A stretch of DNA of 38,195 nt from CAYYNQ01 sp964473105. GTDB lineage: Bacteria > Sumerlaeota > Sumerlaeia > MVZB01. The notes below the pieces were generated by a model. That model was not told the DNA's origin, made no database searches, and saw only the letters and a list, made by a program, of their open reading frames with translations. The DNA lies in the NCBI GenBank assembly GCA_964473105.1, contig CAYYNQ010000043.1, positions 1 to 38,195 of the forward strand, read 5' to 3'. Made by a program: the position numbers and the translations under genes. Shown piece by piece: positions 16,537 through 24,137 of this stretch (the first letter of the stretch is position 1; every line of letters starts with the position of its first letter).

Positions 16537-17097
16537 ATGATTGAACGGGTTAAGTGCTTTAATATCAGATGTTTGAAATCCGAGAGGTGGTCGGCATTTA
16601 CAACGATCGAAATGCTCGGCGGACTCTCCATCAGCGTCATCCTCACCGTCATCGCTTTAAGTGGCTATCGTGTTTTCCACCGTAATATGCCTCTCGACCA
16701 GGCAGCCGGGCAACTCAGCCATGTCTGCAGCACCGCCCGAGCCTTTGCCATCAGTCATAACAGCACCTATACCGTCAAGATCGACCTGACTCATCGCAAC
16801 TTCTGGATTGATGCAACGGATGAAAGCGGCAACTCTTCTGTCTCCCAGGTGATCCATCCCGAAGCAATCCATGATCATGTCGAGATCAATGAGATCCGTT
16901 TTGGCAATACACCAGTCAGTTCCGGTAGCTCCATCCTGCCCATACGGTTTTTCCCCGACGGTAGCGCCGACGATGTGCGTATTTTCCTAAAGCTGTGGTC
17001 GCAAGACACCAATCACAACGAGGCGTATTATACCCTGAGAATTTATGGCCCGACAGGTCACTCGAAGATATTCAAGTTTCAGCGCCTGCAGACATAA
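16537..17097 (+). CDS. gspH: GspH/FimT-like minor pseudopilin
   Basis: This 186-residue protein has a prepilin leader: a basic stretch (MIERVKCFNIRCLKSERWSA), then FTTIEMLGGLSISVILTVIA, the hydrophobic N-terminal helix. Glu is at +5 of the mature form, as prepilin peptidase substrates need. Position -1 is Ala where Gly is normal. The following AAGQLSHVCSTARAFAISHN, STYTVKIDLTHRNFWID and the C-terminal RFFPDGSADDVRI match GspH/FimT globular domains, whose FxxDG motif is typical. It would sit at the tip of the type II pseudopilus. I chose ATG 16537, with AGGG just upstream; the frame from TTG 16456 gives an unnaturally long leader. The stop is 17 bases before the next gene. Confidence 0.72.
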   Translation: MIERVKCFNIRCLKSERWSAFTTIEMLGGLSISVILTVIALSGYRVFHRNMPLDQAAGQLSHVCSTARAFAISHNSTYTVKIDLTHRNFWIDATDESGNSSVSQVIHPEAIHDHVEINEIRFGNTPVSSGSSILPIRFFPDGSADDVRIFLKLWSQDTNHNEAYYTLRIYGPTGHSKIFKFQRLQT

Positions 17098-17114
17098 GGT
17101 TGACCGTATCTATC

Positions 17115-17588
17115 ATGAATCCATCAACGATACGCTACAGCCTTCCGCTATACATGCCCCGGTCTCCTCTCAGGGGCGCCACGCTTCTTGAGGTTCTTGT
17201 TGCCCTTGCTATTCTCATGACCGGCCTGCTTCTATCAGCTGCCCTTTTCCCCACAACACTCGAAGCCCAGCGCCATGCCGAACTGCTCACCAAGGCATCC
17301 TTCCTCGCTGAAATGAAGGCCGAGGAGATCCGCCGCGACGACACCACCGACCATGCCCTCCGCCAAGCCATCACTGCCCGCGATACACCGACCAGCCCGG
17401 TTGTCTTCATTCAGGAACCCAAACTCACATATTCGTTCTCAGGCCGTTCCCTGCAGTATCTCGATGACCCCAACATTACAAACGACCCGCGTGCTTCAGA
17501 TGGTACGGCACGAGTCATCATTCGTTATGCACCCGAATATCGTCCAACAGAAGACGTGGTCTACGAACTCCGCTTCGGCGAGAACTGA
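17115..17588 (+). CDS. gspI: GspI-like minor pseudopilin
   Basis: This 157-residue protein has a leader ending SPLRG, cleavage before ATLLEVLVALAILMTGLLLS, Glu at +5 and a hydrophobic helix. EVLVALAIL is characteristic of GspI/PilV. Downstream LLTKASFLAEMKAEEIRRDD matches the amphipathic helix after the pilin spine. The C-terminal part has ARVIIRYAPEYRPTEDVVYE beta strands. GspI nucleates the pseudopilus tip with GspJ and GspK, and it is encoded here in that order. ATG 17115 is favoured over the upstream reading from 16995, which lies inside gspH. ATG 17154 would leave an eight-residue leader and is an alternative. It is followed seven bases later by gspJ. Confidence 0.72.
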   Translation: MNPSTIRYSLPLYMPRSPLRGATLLEVLVALAILMTGLLLSAALFPTTLEAQRHAELLTKASFLAEMKAEEIRRDDTTDHALRQAITARDTPTSPVVFIQEPKLTYSFSGRSLQYLDDPNITNDPRASDGTARVIIRYAPEYRPTEDVVYELRFGEN

Positions 17589-17595
17589 GAAGGGA

Positions 17596-18594
17596 ATGAC
17601 GAACAAAACCCCATACTCCATGAAGGTTACGCGCCGTCAAATCGTTGGCTTTACACTCATCGAGATGCTTATCGCGCTCAGTATCGCAATGACTTTTCTA
17701 TCTGGGATCTATATGATCTTCACCCAGATCCTGAAGGCACATAACGCGACATCCGCGCGTGTCGAGGCGCTGAAAAATGGGCGGTCGGCCATCTCATCAC
17801 TCAGCGATGAGATCAAGCAGATTAACGGCATCGCAGGCGGGCAGGATATCGTCTTCCTTGGCTTCGACCAAACACTCAACTACGGCGATGCCATCGATAA
17901 CGATTTTGACGGCAGCATCGATGAGGAAATCGTCGACGGATTGATCAACGACACCACTTCCACGTCCGTTTTCGCCCCGCCCAACGACCGTCATGCCAGT
18001 CTGACTTCACCACCATTTTCAATCCGGGAAAGGCCCGCCAAAGTCAACAAACCCGATCTCGGCGATCTCATCGTCGATGTCGACCCTGTCTTCGGTCGCG
18101 ATATCCTCACCTTCCGCATCTTCCCCACAACCCCTAGCGAGGGCTTCACAAACAAGACAGTAACCTACGCCGTCACAAATTTCGATGGCCTGCCCAATGT
18201 CCTGACCCGCCAAACCCGTATCGAGATCACGGGCGAGGAGGACCGCATTGGCCTCGCGCCAATTGCCTTCGGCGTACTCGGCTTCGACCTCCTCTACTGG
18301 AATCCCAATCTCCCGGCCGAAGAGCAGTCCTGGGTCACCGAGTGGGACTCCACCGCCCCACCTCCCGCGGGAACCACGCTCGACCCGAATCAACAGAATG
18401 GCATTCTGACCTTGCCTGCCAGCATTTATATTCGCATCACCCTGTATGCCGATCTCAGGGGTATCGATGCTACGCACCCCAATGAACTGACCTCACCGGG
18501 TGATCCCGTGGATACCGTGATCCTTGAAGACATGATCAACATCGAGGAAGTCATCGGCAGCGCCGAATACAACAACCGGAGGCTTGTCCTGTGA
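17596..18594 (+). CDS. gspJ: GspJ-like minor pseudopilin with an Asp-rich motif
   Basis: This 332-residue protein has leader MTNKTPYSMKVTRRQIVG, then FTLIEMLIALSIAMTFLSGI, a textbook type IV prepilin cleavage site with Glu+5. The region after the helix (ARVEALKNGRSAISSLSDEI) matches GspJ/PilW. A motif DNDFDGSIDEE (about residues 101-111) looks like a calcium-binding EF-hand/thrombospondin-3 type loop. FGVLGFDLLYWNP and ASIYIRITLYADLRG near the C-terminus match the GspJ closing strands. It is longer than classical GspJ (about 200 residues). GAGAAGGG abuts ATG 17596; ATG 17620 (MKVTRRQ) is an alternative start with the same mature protein. Its stop overlaps the GTG of the next gene. Confidence 0.75.
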   Translation: MTNKTPYSMKVTRRQIVGFTLIEMLIALSIAMTFLSGIYMIFTQILKAHNATSARVEALKNGRSAISSLSDEIKQINGIAGGQDIVFLGFDQTLNYGDAIDNDFDGSIDEEIVDGLINDTTSTSVFAPPNDRHASLTSPPFSIRERPAKVNKPDLGDLIVDVDPVFGRDILTFRIFPTTPSEGFTNKTVTYAVTNFDGLPNVLTRQTRIEITGEEDRIGLAPIAFGVLGFDLLYWNPNLPAEEQSWVTEWDSTAPPPAGTTLDPNQQNGILTLPASIYIRITLYADLRGIDATHPNELTSPGDPVDTVILEDMINIEEVIGSAEYNNRRLVL

Positions 18595-21458
18595 GGTATC
18601 ATCCCCTCCGTCTCATTTCCGAATCAAGACGCGGATCCGTGCTGATTCTCGTCGTGACGATTGTTGCCGTTCTCGGACTGCTCGGCACGACGATGGGATT
18701 CAGTTCGCGCGTCGACCTTGCTTCATCCCGTAATATATCCAATATGGTTCAGGCACGTATGGCTGCCGTCACCGGAATTCCTCTGTTCGCCGGGCCCGGC
18801 GATCCCGGACAGAGCCATCTCTTTCCACAGACCGCCAGCAGAATCACGAACCGTGGAGGGTATGATCCCCTCAAACCCGTCGCAATCGGGATCCATGTCA
18901 CTGAACCGAGAACTCGGTTCACTTCCGGTCGAACACCCCTGCCCGTTTCCAACCCGGGTGTGCTCCGCGGAAATACTTTCATCAAAAAACATCCCACCGC
19001 ACAGGAATCACTGACACAACTCAATGCTGAAGACACCTCCGCGAAAATCAACATCAACGCCATCATCCCCGGGTCCTTCAGGATCCATGCCACACCCGCG
19101 AGCAAAGACGCCAAGATAGCCCGCACAAAATCACCACAACCCTCACGTATAACCGAGGCTGCTCTCGCAGGACTGATCACCGAAATTACGCGGAAAAGAC
19201 AGATTCCCGGAGTAAATGCGAACCTTTTGGCCCGGCACATCGCCAGGCATCGGTTCGGCCCCGACCAGCAGCCGGGCGCCGCCTCTATCGATGACAACTA
19301 CAACGGGCGCCGGACTTGGCGAGATGCACGGCCCACCACTCAGGTTCAGTTGTACCACGCCATCGGCAAAGATAAATTCCGGTCCCCAATTTCCAGTGAT
19401 CTCGCCCACAACACACCCATTTACTCCGACCAGATCGACAACGACCTTGACGGCAAGGTGGATGAAAATGACGAATCCATTCTGACTGACGGCCTCGACA
19501 ACGATGACGACGGGCGTATTGATGAAGCTGGTGAAGATATCGATGACTGGGCCGAATGCATCTCGGATGTCCGTAGAAATCCCCATGGTGATGACCGTTT
19601 TTACGGCACCACCAGACAACTTTTGGGTATCCCCGGAATGACGCCACAGCTTTACAATGCACTCGAGCCCTATCTGACCGTATTTTCCGTTTCCTGCTCG
19701 GCATTCATTCCTGATTCACCGCCCGACAACAAAATAGATGGCCTCATGGGCTGGCCGATGGTTGATCCCAACACATCACCTCCTGAATGGATACATCAGG
19801 TGTTGATGCTACGTTTCCCACACGCGCCCCAGGCTCTCATCGGGCAGTTCACAGTCAACTTGATCGACCGCCGCGACAAAGATGACCTCCCCACACACGC
19901 CGACCTGGGAGGACGTAATTACACCGGAATCGAGATCGCCCCATGTATAAACGAAGTTTGTCCCGATGTTTCATCATTCGATGAGGAGGGCGATGACGGA
20001 CAGTTTGTCGAGTTATTCAATCCATGGAACCGCTCATTCAACCTGTCGGGCTGGAGTATCAAGAGTATGGGCCCACCAACTATGCTCCATGGCAGCATCC
20101 CGGCCAAGGGCTACTTGGTCATAACCGACGACTTCAACAATGATTCGGATCCTACCCCAGAGGACGGCCCGGAACAAGGTTCCTTCTATGCGATCTTCGG
20201 CAGGGTGCCGACTAGTAACCATCGCCGGTTGATTGAATTCGAAAGCTTGGATCTTGCAAATGACCAGGGTGAAATCCAGCTGTTGAACCCGCAAGGAGAT
20301 GTCATTGACATCTTCACTTGGGAAAACGGCCGCTGGTCCGGAGCGCCGATGTCTTTCCAGCGTGTCGATCCACGTCTACGCTCGTCTGGTCGAAAACTCG
20401 CAACTCCACTAGGACCCAATCATGGCTCCAACATGGAAGCCCGGGCGAAGAGAAATATCCGGATCCAGGAGGAAAATCAAAACAAGCCATTTCACAGCAC
20501 GCTTGATGTCATGCTGATAAGTTCAGCTTATATCGGTGGCATAGACGGTCAGGATGATACAGAATATGCATGGCGACTGCCCGTCCTTAACGCCCGCGAT
20601 TCCACCGAACTTGATGTCCGTCTGATCGACTGTTTCCGTGTTGGAGCAAAGCTCACTATACGCGATCATCAGCGTTCCAGACTAAACCATATACACAAAC
20701 TGCAGGCTCACCTCAGTGCTCCTTCACGGGGGCATCCCAGTAATGCCAATTTGCCTTATCATACACTTCAATCCATACGTCGACTCGAACCCGTTATCCC
20801 CCCGCGTGTATCGGTACAATACGGGCTGATCAACATCAACATGGCCCCTCTTGAGATTCTCAATGCCCTTCCTGGAATGGACCCAACTTTCGCAACGCAG
20901 GTTGATAATGTCAGGAGGCAGACATCTATCGACCCATTCAACCAAGACATACAGACACCCGGGCATAAGAAGCACATGGTCAGCCGCCCCTTTAACCTCA
21001 ACGCCATATCCCATTGGAGAAATCTTTCGGACCTGGTCATCGATGACCGCATATGGAACCAGCGTCCGCTCTACGACAGGCTCGATACCGTATACCCCTT
21101 TCTTCGGATGCTCACAACACATTCACAATCCTACAGACTGGTCACCGTCAACCGGCCACCACCAAAGCATACCGATACATCGGCAAGCTCAATCCAACCA
21201 AGCCAGATTATGGCTGAACGAATCATCGCTGCTGACCGTGGTGCTGTTGAAACCATTCAGTTTCGCTACATGAAGCAAGAAAAAAACCCGCTCGGGGACC
21301 CGGATTTGCTTTATTCCGCGCCTGAATCCTCCGCAGGCCAAGTCCTTTATATCGCCGATCTGCTGTTCAGGAATCCCATCGATACAGAAGATCCCAGTTT
21401 CGATAAACTTTCACCGGGCATGCAGGCCGTATTTCATCCCCACAATCGGAAATTCTGA
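18591..21458 (+). CDS. gspK: Giant GspK-like minor pseudopilin with lamin-tail-like domain
   Basis: This 955-residue protein is about three times the usual GspK length. The N-terminus is SRRG, then SVLILVVTIVAVLGLLGTTM. It has no Glu at +5, as is usual for GspK. SSRVDLASSRNISNMVQARM follows like the GspK spine. LNAEDTSAKININAIIPGS (about residues 144-162) and LLGIPGMTPQLYNALEPYLT (about residues 344-363) form a GspK SAM-like region. A second helix-hairpin-helix-like block is GLININMAPLEILNALPGMD (about residues 745-764). Between them are two Asp-rich loops, DNDLDGKVDE and DNDDDGRIDE (283-312), and a domain at about 448-600 (INEV, FVELFNPWNRSFNLSGWSI, IPAKGYLVITDD) matching lamin-tail-domain patterns. 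The GTG start overlaps the gspJ stop (GTGA). It probably caps the pseudopilus in the periplasm. Confidence 0.8.
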   Translation: MRYHPLRLISESRRGSVLILVVTIVAVLGLLGTTMGFSSRVDLASSRNISNMVQARMAAVTGIPLFAGPGDPGQSHLFPQTASRITNRGGYDPLKPVAIGIHVTEPRTRFTSGRTPLPVSNPGVLRGNTFIKKHPTAQESLTQLNAEDTSAKININAIIPGSFRIHATPASKDAKIARTKSPQPSRITEAALAGLITEITRKRQIPGVNANLLARHIARHRFGPDQQPGAASIDDNYNGRRTWRDARPTTQVQLYHAIGKDKFRSPISSDLAHNTPIYSDQIDNDLDGKVDENDESILTDGLDNDDDGRIDEAGEDIDDWAECISDVRRNPHGDDRFYGTTRQLLGIPGMTPQLYNALEPYLTVFSVSCSAFIPDSPPDNKIDGLMGWPMVDPNTSPPEWIHQVLMLRFPHAPQALIGQFTVNLIDRRDKDDLPTHADLGGRNYTGIEIAPCINEVCPDVSSFDEEGDDGQFVELFNPWNRSFNLSGWSIKSMGPPTMLHGSIPAKGYLVITDDFNNDSDPTPEDGPEQGSFYAIFGRVPTSNHRRLIEFESLDLANDQGEIQLLNPQGDVIDIFTWENGRWSGAPMSFQRVDPRLRSSGRKLATPLGPNHGSNMEARAKRNIRIQEENQNKPFHSTLDVMLISSAYIGGIDGQDDTEYAWRLPVLNARDSTELDVRLIDCFRVGAKLTIRDHQRSRLNHIHKLQAHLSAPSRGHPSNANLPYHTLQSIRRLEPVIPPRVSVQYGLININMAPLEILNALPGMDPTFATQVDNVRRQTSIDPFNQDIQTPGHKKHMVSRPFNLNAISHWRNLSDLVIDDRIWNQRPLYDRLDTVYPFLRMLTTHSQSYRLVTVNRPPPKHTDTSASSIQPSQIMAERIIAADRGAVETIQFRYMKQEKNPLGDPDLLYSAPESSAGQVLYIADLLFRNPIDTEDPSFDKLSPGMQAVFHPHNRKF

Positions 21459-21984
21459 GACCGGACAATTCGTTAAATCGTGAATGGCTGATATTAATTG
21501 GATTATAATAGAAGCATGGAATCATAGCTGTTTCGTCAATCTTAAGATCACTGGATAATAACTCGAAACACTAGACCAATCATATTGTTTCATTGTTCAC
21601 CAGCACGTTTAGGATTCGGCATTTATGGGACTCGGCATACGTTATGACCGCAGAGTCTCCCTCCGGTCAGACAAATGGTGTGTGATGACAGCCGTTGATT
21701 CCCTGCAATTGGCCTTTTTGAAGGGCCTTTCTTGGGTTTCGTCAGGTGCATCTTGAGTTCATATATAAAAATAGGACGTCATCATTGTATTGTAGTGGAA
21801 TGCCCATCTGGAAACCCTCCCCCTGGAATATCAGCCCGGTATGATCCCTTTGCATAATCCTTCCCGGCTGAATCGGCCATACAACCCCGACTTGCACACA
21901 TTTCGACCAACCGAAATTCCCGGCAATCAGAAGTTTGGTATTTAAAAACTTTTTTGAGTCATTTGATCAATCGATGATGACGAT
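21459..21984. other. Intergenic region between the pseudopilin cassette and a convergent glycosyltransferase
   Basis: About 525 bases, A/T-richer than the flanks, without a credible gene on either strand. It holds one terminator-like hairpin (21711-21727) and the outer arm of a hairpin overlapping the glycosyltransferase stop (21973-22002). No RNA gene or repeat was recognised. Confidence 0.4.
21711..21733 (+). terminator. Rho-independent-like terminator of the pseudopilin cassette
   Basis: GGCCTTT pairs with AAGGGCC (seven pairs, one G-U) around a three-base loop at 21711-21727 and is followed by TTTCTT. It points away from gspK but lies about 250 bases past its stop. The T-run is short. 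Confidence 0.42.
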
Positions 21985-22002
21985 CTAAAGACCGTCATCA
22001 TC
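21973..22002 (-). other. Hairpin spanning the stop codon of the glycosyltransferase
   Basis: GATGATGACG (21973-21982) and CGTCATCATC (21993-22002) form a perfect ten-base inverted repeat with a short centre. On the minus strand one arm encodes the final Asp codons, the TAG stop falls in the loop, and the other arm is just downstream. No T-run follows directly, so this may protect the mRNA end or act with a weak terminator further on. Confidence 0.5.
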
Positions 22003-23145
22003 ACCCCCCCCTGAACATAACTGCCTATAAATCCCATCGCACTTCAATGCAAGAATGTCCGGGCTAAATTCCCTCAGGACCAACTTCCGTCCATGTTTTC
22101 CCATCCTCTGCGCACTGTCACGATCCTCCAACAGTTCTATGATTGCACCGGCAATCTTTTCTACCTGTTCAGATTCCGGACCAGCTTTGATCAGATAACC
22201 TGTCTCGCCATCCCTGACCGATTCACCCGTTCCGCCGACCTCGGTAGCAACGACCGGCTTTTCCATACACAATGCCTCAAGAATCGATGTTCCAAGCGAT
22301 TCACCCGAAACGGGACTCAATACAAACACATCAAACAACGCCTCGATATCCGGAACATCGGTTCGAAACCCGGTAATTATCAGGTGTTTCTCAATCCCAA
22401 GTTCATTCGCCAGTTTTTCAATTTTATCGTGTGACCGGCCCTTCCCCACACACACAAATCGAGTATCTGGAAAACGCTCCAAAACGATCTGTGCGGCCCT
22501 TATAAATAGGTGATGTCCCTTTTCCGGCGCCAGACGCGCAACCTTCCCGACCACAGGCACACCTTCGGGAATCCCCAACGCCACTTTCAGCTCCGGATCC
22601 GGCGGCCGTGGATAAAACCGTCCCGGGTCCGGGGCGGAATAGATCGCAGTGATTTTCTCCGGCGGATAACCCACACCGTCTGATATCAGTCCGTTGACTT
22701 GCGGACTGATTGTAATAACATGGTCGAACTGTGCGTAATGCCATCGGTTGAGTAGATGTCCTGCGATCGTAAATGTATTATGCCGTGTCCGCACCAACAC
22801 CGGCCGTGGCCGGGTAGCTCGAGCAGCAAACAGTGAGACCCATGCATCCTGTGATCCATGGGGATGTATCACGTCAAACTGTTCCTTCTTGAACAAGCTT
22901 TTCATACGGTCAAGGTCACGCAGAAACGATCCCGGCCGGAATCCACGTCTCAACTCCAGATCATGGAACGTCTTCAACCCTGCATCCCTTGCCCGACTGA
23001 CAAGCATACAGCCCGCAGGTCCTGCAACCCAGGGTTCGTGACCCAGTTTTTTCAACCCGATACACTCGGTCAGCACACGATTGGGCTGTCCACCCCAGTG
23101 ATGATGCATGTTAATGTGAAATATTTTCAGACGGCGGCCTGCCAT
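21985..23145 (-). CDS. GT4 family glycosyltransferase
   Basis: This 386-residue GT-B enzyme begins LKIFHINMHHHWGGQPNRVL, the usual GT4 start with a Gly-Gly acceptor loop. FDVIHPHGSQDAWVSLFAA (about residues 90-108) is the standard donor-side block of the first domain. The second domain has VPVVGKVARLAPEKGHHLFI, ARFVCVGKG-like text and the retaining EX7E motif within SGESLGTSILEALCMEKPVV, followed by GGTGESVRDGETGYL. It transfers a sugar from a nucleotide donor at the cytoplasmic face of the membrane. The reaction partner is not decidable. ATG 23145 has AAGGTGA six bases upstream. The C-terminus is low-complexity (GGGDDDGL), encoded by an eight-G run and repeated Asp codons. It is divergent from apt. 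Confidence 0.88.
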   Translation of the reverse strand: MAGRRLKIFHINMHHHWGGQPNRVLTECIGLKKLGHEPWVAGPAGCMLVSRARDAGLKTFHDLELRRGFRPGSFLRDLDRMKSLFKKEQFDVIHPHGSQDAWVSLFAARATRPRPVLVRTRHNTFTIAGHLLNRWHYAQFDHVITISPQVNGLISDGVGYPPEKITAIYSAPDPGRFYPRPPDPELKVALGIPEGVPVVGKVARLAPEKGHHLFIRAAQIVLERFPDTRFVCVGKGRSHDKIEKLANELGIEKHLIITGFRTDVPDIEALFDVFVLSPVSGESLGTSILEALCMEKPVVATEVGGTGESVRDGETGYLIKAGPESEQVEKIAGAIIELLEDRDSAQRMGKHGRKLVLREFSPDILALKCDGIYRQLCSGGGDDDGL

Positions 23146-23437
23146 ATATTCACCTTGAGGATCCAGAATTCGCCTACTCTAGGCATCCGTGAATTGAACA
23201 TCAATCCCAGATTACCTTCCTCCTGCAGTTAACATATCCTGACTGCTCATCGATAAACCGGATCCGCCAATATCTCTCCAGTCCGTTCAACGATCGAATT
23301 CCGGGTAAATGAACCCAAATCATACAATCTTGATCCACCGCCTCAGAAGGGACGAATCAATTCACTTCCCTGTCCTGAACGGATCGGATAATCTTTGGGA
23401 TATTAATCATTTCTGAACAAAGGGATCCCTGCATCAC

Positions 23438-23950
23438 ATGGAACTCGAAAACCTGATCCGCGACGTCCCTGATTTCCCCTCACCCGGAATCATTTTCAAA
23501 GACATTACTCCCCTGTTGTCCTGTCCGAGAGCTCTCAACACTGTCCAGGAAAAATTGGCGGACCGCTATACCGACATGAATATAGACAAGATTGTAGGGA
23601 TAGAGTCACGCGGGTTCATCTTCGGAGCCCCTCTCGCCCGCGATCTCGGAGCAGGGTTCATTCCGGCCCGGAAGCCCGGAAAGCTTCCTTGCAAGACCAT
23701 CGAAAGATCCTATTCGCTCGAGTACGGGACCAATAAGATCTGTATGCATTCCGATGCTATCGATTCCGGCGAAAAAGTTGTGGTCATTGATGACCTGCTG
23801 GCAACGGGCGGGACGATGGCAGCGACCTGCAACTTGGTGGAACAACTTGGAGGTGTGATTGTCGAGACCTGCACGATCATCGAACTTGAGTTCCTCAAGG
23901 GCCGAATAAACCTCGAGTCCCGTCCATTTCATACATTGATCAGGTATTAG
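23438..23950 (+). CDS. apt: Adenine phosphoribosyltransferase
   Basis: This 170-residue cytoplasmic enzyme converts adenine and PRPP to AMP in purine salvage. The start region IRDVPDFPSPGIIFKDITPL (about residues 8-27) and IVGIESRGFIFGAPLARDLG (about residues 52-71) are diagnostic. The PRPP-binding loop reads VVVIDDLLATGGTMAA (about residues 108-123). RKPGKLPC lies between, in the adenine-specific loop. Length equals that of other bacterial Apt proteins. ATG 23438 follows AAAGGGA. The gene is single, divergent from a glycosyltransferase and convergent with rpoC across about 190 bases in which I see no strong terminator. Confidence 0.95.
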   Translation: MELENLIRDVPDFPSPGIIFKDITPLLSCPRALNTVQEKLADRYTDMNIDKIVGIESRGFIFGAPLARDLGAGFIPARKPGKLPCKTIERSYSLEYGTNKICMHSDAIDSGEKVVVIDDLLATGGTMAATCNLVEQLGGVIVETCTIIELEFLKGRINLESRPFHTLIRY

Positions 23951-24137
23951 AAAAACAGGATTTCCGTGTATGAATAAAGACAGGACCGGCGTACCAGCCC
24001 CATCCTCCGACTGAATCCCTGAGAATCATTATTCCCCTTCTTGTGTGCGCCAAATTGAAAAATAAATAATTGGAGGTCTTGATAAACCCTGTCGGGCACA
24101 TAATGAAATGTTCTCATTTTCCGAAAGAGAATACGTC

